Below are positions 13,401-17,490 of a stretch of 17,490 nucleotides of DNA, piece after piece. The notes under the pieces are model-generated. The model saw only the letters and a program-made list of their open reading frames with translations, did not search any database and was not told the DNA's origin. Numbering within the stretch: the first letter of the stretch is position 1; each line of letters begins with the position of its first letter. The position numbers and the translations under genes were made by a program. Location: contig CAZMFZ010000080.1 of the NCBI GenBank assembly GCA_964565665.1, forward strand, positions 1-17,490, given 5' to 3'. Source of the DNA: CAZMFZ01 sp964565665 (GTDB lineage: Bacteria > Bacteroidota > Bacteroidia > Cytophagales > UBA9547).

Positions 13401-16400
13401 ATATTAAGGTTATAGCAATCTATGGCAATATTGCCGCAGTCGCTGGTTACCGTTACGCAATAGTTGCCCGAAACATCGGTGGTATAGCCTTGCCCGGTAG
13501 CTCCCTGTATCAATATACCGTCTTTCGACCATTGAAATGCAAAATTGGGGTTGATGTCGTTGCCTCCACCTGCGGTAGGGTCAGCCACTAAAAATACGGG
13601 GTTAATTAAACTAGGCCTACAAATATTGTTTTGAGATAGGCCCAAGATAGTTACCGTGTTTTGCGGATTTACAATTACCGATGTAGTGGTGCGGTTGGTG
13701 CAGCCGTTTAGGTCTGTATAGGTATAGGTGAATGATTTGGTACCGTATGCCACCGGAGTAAATACATTGCCCACAAGGTTAGCACCCGTCCAAGTGCCAT
13801 TAGCAGGTGTTCCGGTCAAAGTTATGTTATTGCCAAAACAGATGGGGGCGTATGTTCCCGCATCTACAATTGGCAAGGTATTTACCGTAACAGTGGTAGT
13901 AGCAAATACATCAGAATCTCCACAGCCGTTTTGCCTGATACGAAGTTTGTATTCGCCACCCATCGATTCAGCTACATTAAAGCGGGTAGGCAAACGAACA
14001 ACCGAACTGAAACCTTCCGAACCCAACCATTCGTAGGTAATACCTGTTCCCGTCTCTACTCCCGTAATGGTAATAAGCAAGTTTGTGCCCTTGCATACCG
14101 GGCTATTGCTGCTGATGGCAGGTGGTATTGGCAAATCGCGTACCGTTACCGTTTTTACAGCTGTGTTTATACAGCTTCCATTGTTAAACTCGTAAGTCAC
14201 AATATAACTGCCCGGTATAGAAGGTGTAAACACCCCGCCTGCAAGTGTATTGCCATCTAACACCCAGTTTCCACCTACAGGGCTTACTACGGTAAGCACT
14301 ACCGCGACATCGCTTTTACAGACAAATTGCACCCCGCCAGTGGTAATCAACGGCCCAACGGTGATGTTCTTTGTAGCTTTAGCGCTACATCCGTTTGCAT
14401 CGGTATAATAATAGTTTACAGGAAATGCACCAGCCCCGCTTACCACTGTATTGAAACCCGAGGTGGAGTTAACTATCCCTATACCTTGCCAAAGCCCGCC
14501 TTCAGGTGAAAAACCTGTAATGGTATAGTCTGCGACTCCCACACAAAATTCTTCATCTAGTCCAGCTGAAACTCCTGGGAGACTGTAAACCACGCCCGTA
14601 ACCGTAGCGGGGTCGCCCACACAAGCATTGCCTGCTAATGAAACGGTATATATGCCATTGGCTGAAATGTCAGCGTCTTGAAGGTAGGTTTCAGGATATG
14701 AGGTTACTCTATAAAAATTATTTGGTCCGCTCCAAAAGTACTTGCTTTCACCTGCTATGCCAGTGCCCACACAGGTGAAGCTTAAAGATTTACCTGCACA
14801 AACAGGGCTATTGGTACCAAACTGTGAAACGCTCGGAGCAGAAGTAATTGTGATCGTTTTAATAGCTGTTTGAGTAAAATTCAACGCATCGGTATAGGTG
14901 TACACATAATTGATAGCAACATTGCGGGGCAAATCGCCAGTAATGCTTATTACTCCAGCAAAGTTTACGCCCGGTCCGCTCCAAAAGCCTGACTTTGGAG
15001 TACCGGCATCTGTATAGCCCACCAATGTAGAAAGAGGTGAAAAACCCGTAATGCTGCCTACTGTTTGCCTCTCACAAAATGCCTGCGGATCGCCCAATTT
15101 CAATTCTGTTTTTAGGCCAATAATAGTAGTCACAGTCGAGCCTTCTATCCATTCGGGAACCGCCTGCCCTTGGTCGCTATTGCAACCAAGTGTTACTTTA
15201 ATTTTATACTCGTTCTGATTTTCTAAACTAAACCCCGAAAATAAGTCGTTTACCAGCAATCGATCAGGTGCACTACCAATGCCTAATACTGTAGCTGAAA
15301 CCGCAGTTTCATTTCTGTTAATGTCAAGTTTTGTAATCACATACCTTAGGCTATTTGAATACGTACTCCCTCTGGAATCAATATAAGCTTCATATCTGCT
15401 ATTTGCGGTGTTAAAAAAAGCCTGTGCTGTAGCTACGGCTTTAGGCTTGTCATCTGCTAAGGTATAGCAAGGGCTTTTGCAAATACTAGATAAGCCTGTA
15501 ATCACAGGGTTTTTGCCTGTTTTATAGCCTGGGTCTAATGCAAATTGTGCTGTGGAAGGTGGTGTAATACCTGAAGGAGAGATTAAAGAACTCATGCAAA
15601 AATAAGCTCCGTTTTCAATGGATATTTTACTTGTTTCTTCACTAAAAAACCTGATGTTGCTAAAATCATTAGCCACCGTAGGCGGATTGTAAAAAGTGCT
15701 GTTTTCCTGCATGGTAAGGTTGCCTTCTTCGGTTACATACAGCAATTGATTAACCTGCATTAAGGCAGCCCCGCTTAATGTGGTGGGTTTGTATATAAAA
15801 TCAATGCCGGTGCTGGAGTTGATAAACTGATAGTCGGATGTAGTACCTGTAAATTGAGAGGGCAGCCAATAGAAACTGGTTTTGTTTTTGATGAGTTCAG
15901 GGCCCCTATCGCTATAGCTGAGCTGGAGTTGAATTTCTACATTGTTCCAACCCCGGTTAAGGTTAGGTAGCAATGTCGGGTGTATAGTAAATACATTTGG
16001 GTAGCTGGTGAGGTCGTTTCCAGAGGTGATTTGCGAATTCCAAAGAGAGGCGTTTATTTCAGTGCCGTTGATGAGTACTTTACTCATTTGGATGCCTGTG
16101 GCTTTTTCGACTACTTCCCAGCTTGATGAGGTAATGAAAGAGAAATTGAGAGAATTGTCTTGTAAAGATTCAAAAACAGATATTTCAGGAATAGTCACAT
16201 AGGGTACAAAAAGCTTAAACCCTGTCTCATATCCCCAATTATTTCCGATTATAAATCTATACCTAAAGTCATTTTGAGGATCCGAAATAGGATTTGGAGT
16301 TATTACATTAGGTAAATATAGCTCATTATTTCCTTCTCCTTTCCCAACTGTACCCGCAGTATTGATAAATTTTCCATCCTTAGTAAAACTATGAATTTTC

Positions 16401-17470
16401 CCTGTTATGTCTGTAATATACCATTTTTGTTCAGTAAACATATAAGCTATTCCTGTAGGAAATAAATTTCTGTTTAAAAAGGTAACATTGGCAACACCAA
16501 CTGTATTTGAAATGTTATTTTCTATGTTTGGAAATGATATAACCTTATTATCTTTCAAAATTGCTAAAGTATATCCACTATTATCCGAATCTATTTTATA
16601 AATATCGGTTAAGTCATAAGCAATATTTGTATTGTAAGAATTCTCAGCATATAAAAAAGTGCTAACTGATGTTGTGGAATTTATCAATCCAGTTGAATTA
16701 AGTCTTATTTTATGCAAACCAGCTTCATCTGCAATTAACAATACATTTGAATTATTATCAGTATCAAAATATCCCGTGATGTCTGTTGGGTTTGAAAGAT
16801 TAAACCCTAAAGATGTATTATTTATATCGCCAACATAGTTTACATTGAAGTTTCCGTCAGGAGAATGGTTTATTTTAATAACTTTTACATTTGGAGTAAT
16901 TGTATTGTCTAAGATATAAAGAAAACCACCAATATATTTAATAGAAATTGGGTTGACAAACCTTGATTCGCCTTGATTAATTCCATAATCCCACGGCACT
17001 AAACCTTCCCTTAAAAAGGTTATTTTTCTGCCTCCATTATCAAGTATTGCAGCAGTTAATACAATATTTTTAAACAGTGTGTAATCAGAAATAAACTCAT
17101 TGGAAAATGCTGTCATATCTGTAATGGTACCAAAGCGTTTATCATCAAATGAACTTTCGTTTCCCGGCACATCTTTACCAGATAAAACCAAACCAAACTC
17201 AATTTTTTTAGTCTCAGTACCACAAACATTTACAAAAAGAATTTTTTTACACCATTTAATTTCAATATTTAAAGGCGAAAAATCCATTTGACGAAAATTC
17301 AATTCCCCCTCTTTTGCAATTCTTTCTTCATTATAATATGAAAAATAGTTATTATAATAAGTAGCTGAAGAAGTATTGCTATTTATAAGCTTTACATAAT
17401 TTTTAGTGGACTGACTACTTACATCAGTCAACCTTATTATTAATAATACAACTAGGGCAATTCTTCTCAT
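10442..17470 (-). CDS. Giant T9SS-secreted surface protein with Ig/PKD-like repeats
   Basis: At 2,342 residues this is a modular surface protein, probably an adhesin or matrix protein. It begins with a signal peptide ('MRRIALVVLLIIRLTDVSS'). Residues about 90-410 resemble an NHL-type beta-propeller ('GGFLYILDNT', 'LLIADEAGLHKIRL', 'TGIAYMFTEQKWYITD'). Residues about 780-1500 hold repeated Cys-containing units with 'G.W.G' motifs and 'YTYTD.NGC' strands. Two Ig-like domains follow, starting near 1533 ('QQPSDVGACSGSSASF') and 1620. From about 1705 comes the 'WTGAVNTDWNTAGNWSGG' block typical of such proteins, then a beta-rich stretch ending around 'GNPYPSQIDW' (near 2013). The end, about 2258-2342, is a type A sorting domain with 'LYPNPV' and 'LPNGLYLF', which directs T9SS export and surface attachment. 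The last residues 'FIINR' are as expected. The middle of the gene is clearly richer in G+C than both ends. The upstream region lies outside the window. No enzyme domain is visible. Confidence 0.92.
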   Translation of the reverse strand: MRRIALVVLLIIRLTDVSSQSTKNYVKLINSNTSSATYYNNYFSYYNEERIAKEGELNFRQMDFSPLNIEIKWCKKILFVNVCGTETKKIEFGLVLSGKDVPGNESSFDDKRFGTITDMTAFSNEFISDYTLFKNIVLTAAILDNGGRKITFLREGLVPWDYGINQGESRFVNPISIKYIGGFLYILDNTITPNVKVIKINHSPDGNFNVNYVGDINNTSLGFNLSNPTDITGYFDTDNNSNVLLIADEAGLHKIRLNSTGLINSTTSVSTFLYAENSYNTNIAYDLTDIYKIDSDNSGYTLAILKDNKVISFPNIENNISNTVGVANVTFLNRNLFPTGIAYMFTEQKWYITDITGKIHSFTKDGKFINTAGTVGKGEGNNELYLPNVITPNPISDPQNDFRYRFIIGNNWGYETGFKLFVPYVTIPEISVFESLQDNSLNFSFITSSSWEVVEKATGIQMSKVLINGTEINASLWNSQITSGNDLTSYPNVFTIHPTLLPNLNRGWNNVEIQLQLSYSDRGPELIKNKTSFYWLPSQFTGTTSDYQFINSSTGIDFIYKPTTLSGAALMQVNQLLYVTEEGNLTMQENSTFYNPPTVANDFSNIRFFSEETSKISIENGAYFCMSSLISPSGITPPSTAQFALDPGYKTGKNPVITGLSSICKSPCYTLADDKPKAVATAQAFFNTANSRYEAYIDSRGSTYSNSLRYVITKLDINRNETAVSATVLGIGSAPDRLLVNDLFSGFSLENQNEYKIKVTLGCNSDQGQAVPEWIEGSTVTTIIGLKTELKLGDPQAFCERQTVGSITGFSPLSTLVGYTDAGTPKSGFWSGPGVNFAGVISITGDLPRNVAINYVYTYTDALNFTQTAIKTITITSAPSVSQFGTNSPVCAGKSLSFTCVGTGIAGESKYFWSGPNNFYRVTSYPETYLQDADISANGIYTVSLAGNACVGDPATVTGVVYSLPGVSAGLDEEFCVGVADYTITGFSPEGGLWQGIGIVNSTSGFNTVVSGAGAFPVNYYYTDANGCSAKATKNITVGPLITTGGVQFVCKSDVAVVLTVVSPVGGNWVLDGNTLAGGVFTPSIPGSYIVTYEFNNGSCINTAVKTVTVRDLPIPPAISSNSPVCKGTNLLITITGVETGTGITYEWLGSEGFSSVVRLPTRFNVAESMGGEYKLRIRQNGCGDSDVFATTTVTVNTLPIVDAGTYAPICFGNNITLTGTPANGTWTGANLVGNVFTPVAYGTKSFTYTYTDLNGCTNRTTTSVIVNPQNTVTILGLSQNNICRPSLINPVFLVADPTAGGGNDINPNFAFQWSKDGILIQGATGQGYTTDVSGNYCVTVTSDCGNIAIDCYNLNIVDVPVYTVSAPASLCLPGGSGQLQVAIANAVANQNYHLTILQDGIEKYNQTVAGSTFPYNSPVTSAGAFEVRLENASAYNSCKAVNQTKTVLGYSPPTIAMATIPSTICFNAAAINLNATPVGGVWSGNGVAGNQFVPGSSPIGVQTITYSVTGANGCSTSAGVSIDVKPALEITQQPSDVGACSGSSASFSVVANGVKTYKWQYLNGANWTNINTSTTAGHSIASTTLSLNGRQYRCVLTGLCSASQTSNAATLTVKPLPTIVKNPSNVTRTEDQTAIFNVSATGAGAITYQWQEKTPTGSWTNIAETSTSYTILGVSPFQSGNQYKAIVSMDGCTKTSNIATLNVNINRWTGAVNTDWNTAGNWSGGLPSATKSGYIKLGAANMPTINSTSAAVKSLYIDAGCTLTMATSSQLKVYGNWLNNGTFISNNSAVNFLGTVPQTIGGSSNSNFYDVNMSNTAGVTLINSESVRGTLTLASSTNLASNGNLIIGSDVNGTGRIGVLGAGNVVSGNVTVQRYIPAKRSTRYFSSPVQNASLTQWMSNILITGPGGTSNGFDAGSTLPTVIYYAENTVGSLNFGWTSVPTATSILQIGRGYQVAVRGNRSTSGLSTFATVATSATIMALTGTINQGTYALPVTYTSTPIATVDGFNLIGNPYPSQIDWNSGTGWVKTSIDNAIYIFDPFTINTNATTSPGSTFSYVSGVSSDGRINGNVIASSQGFFVKANAANPSLTINENAKVNSSHNSNFRLESESPEYFNIGILSKNGSSDYTAVRFNENATNDFDSDLDAFKIKNSAINISTQLDGKEELSINSLRFPTSEVEIPIVLDVKTGTGFHLHFTSLENIVTNISLYLKDSISNSLTEITPDLMLGFDQVTLSRNRFSIIARIDATTSTDKSYKQSKLTLYPNPVIGQKINLRLDSKEENLGYTISDLLGKTYASNVVDFVKGVSSNQVDVSHLPNGLYLFNYQINGITKTKTFIINR

Positions 17471-17490
17471 GTCATTACAAGATAGTATAG

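Overview
The window looks like a low-GC genome of the phylum Bacteroidota. Four independent signs agree. The left edge carries the C-terminal part of GldN/PorN, a core subunit of the type IX secretion system (T9SS). The right end is a 2,342-residue secreted protein with a type A T9SS sorting domain. A fragment of a second T9SS sorting domain lies between them. A promoter at 9194-9224 matches the Bacteroidota form TTG-N20-TAnnTTTG exactly. I cannot place it below phylum with confidence; a gliding-type order such as Cytophagales is plausible.

Layout. (1) 3-407: end of gldN, closed by a strong intrinsic terminator. (2) 473-1620: relics of two unrelated transposases, one of them next to a recognisable IS end. 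(3) 1784-4213: an envelope cassette on the + strand made of a CsgG/HfaB-family protein, a small lipoprotein, a DUF4810 lipoprotein and a DUF799/GNA1162-type lipoprotein. (4) 4214-5204: a decayed stretch with a third transposase relic butted against a broken AAA-type ATPase gene. In front of that ATPase lie four boxes spaced exactly 26 bp apart. (5) 5300-9140: two genes on the - strand, a TPR protein with a very long Lys/Asp-rich segment (BatC-like) followed by a secreted TPR-CHAT protease-like protein. (6) 9141-9921: a hairpin-rich spacer, then two gene ends from unrelated genes (a T9SS sorting domain on -, a glycosyltransferase on +) joined within a few bases. (7) 10144-17470: the giant T9SS cargo on the - strand, followed by a small broken gene for a secreted single-membrane-span protein.

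How the parts relate. GldN belongs to the machine that would export the giant surface protein; the two are not in one operon here. The CsgG/DUF4810/DUF799 set is a known conserved neighbourhood of outer-membrane and periplasmic lipoproteins whose role is poorly understood; here it has an extra lipoprotein. The TPR + TPR-CHAT pair sits behind one good promoter and both products carry N-terminal export-type signals, so they may act together in the envelope. Between the intact blocks are mostly dead pieces: at least three transposase relics, a broken ATPase, two gene ends and one frameshifted small gene. This suggests repeated insertion and deletion at these junctions. I did not find an RNA gene, a CRISPR array or an intact mobile element.
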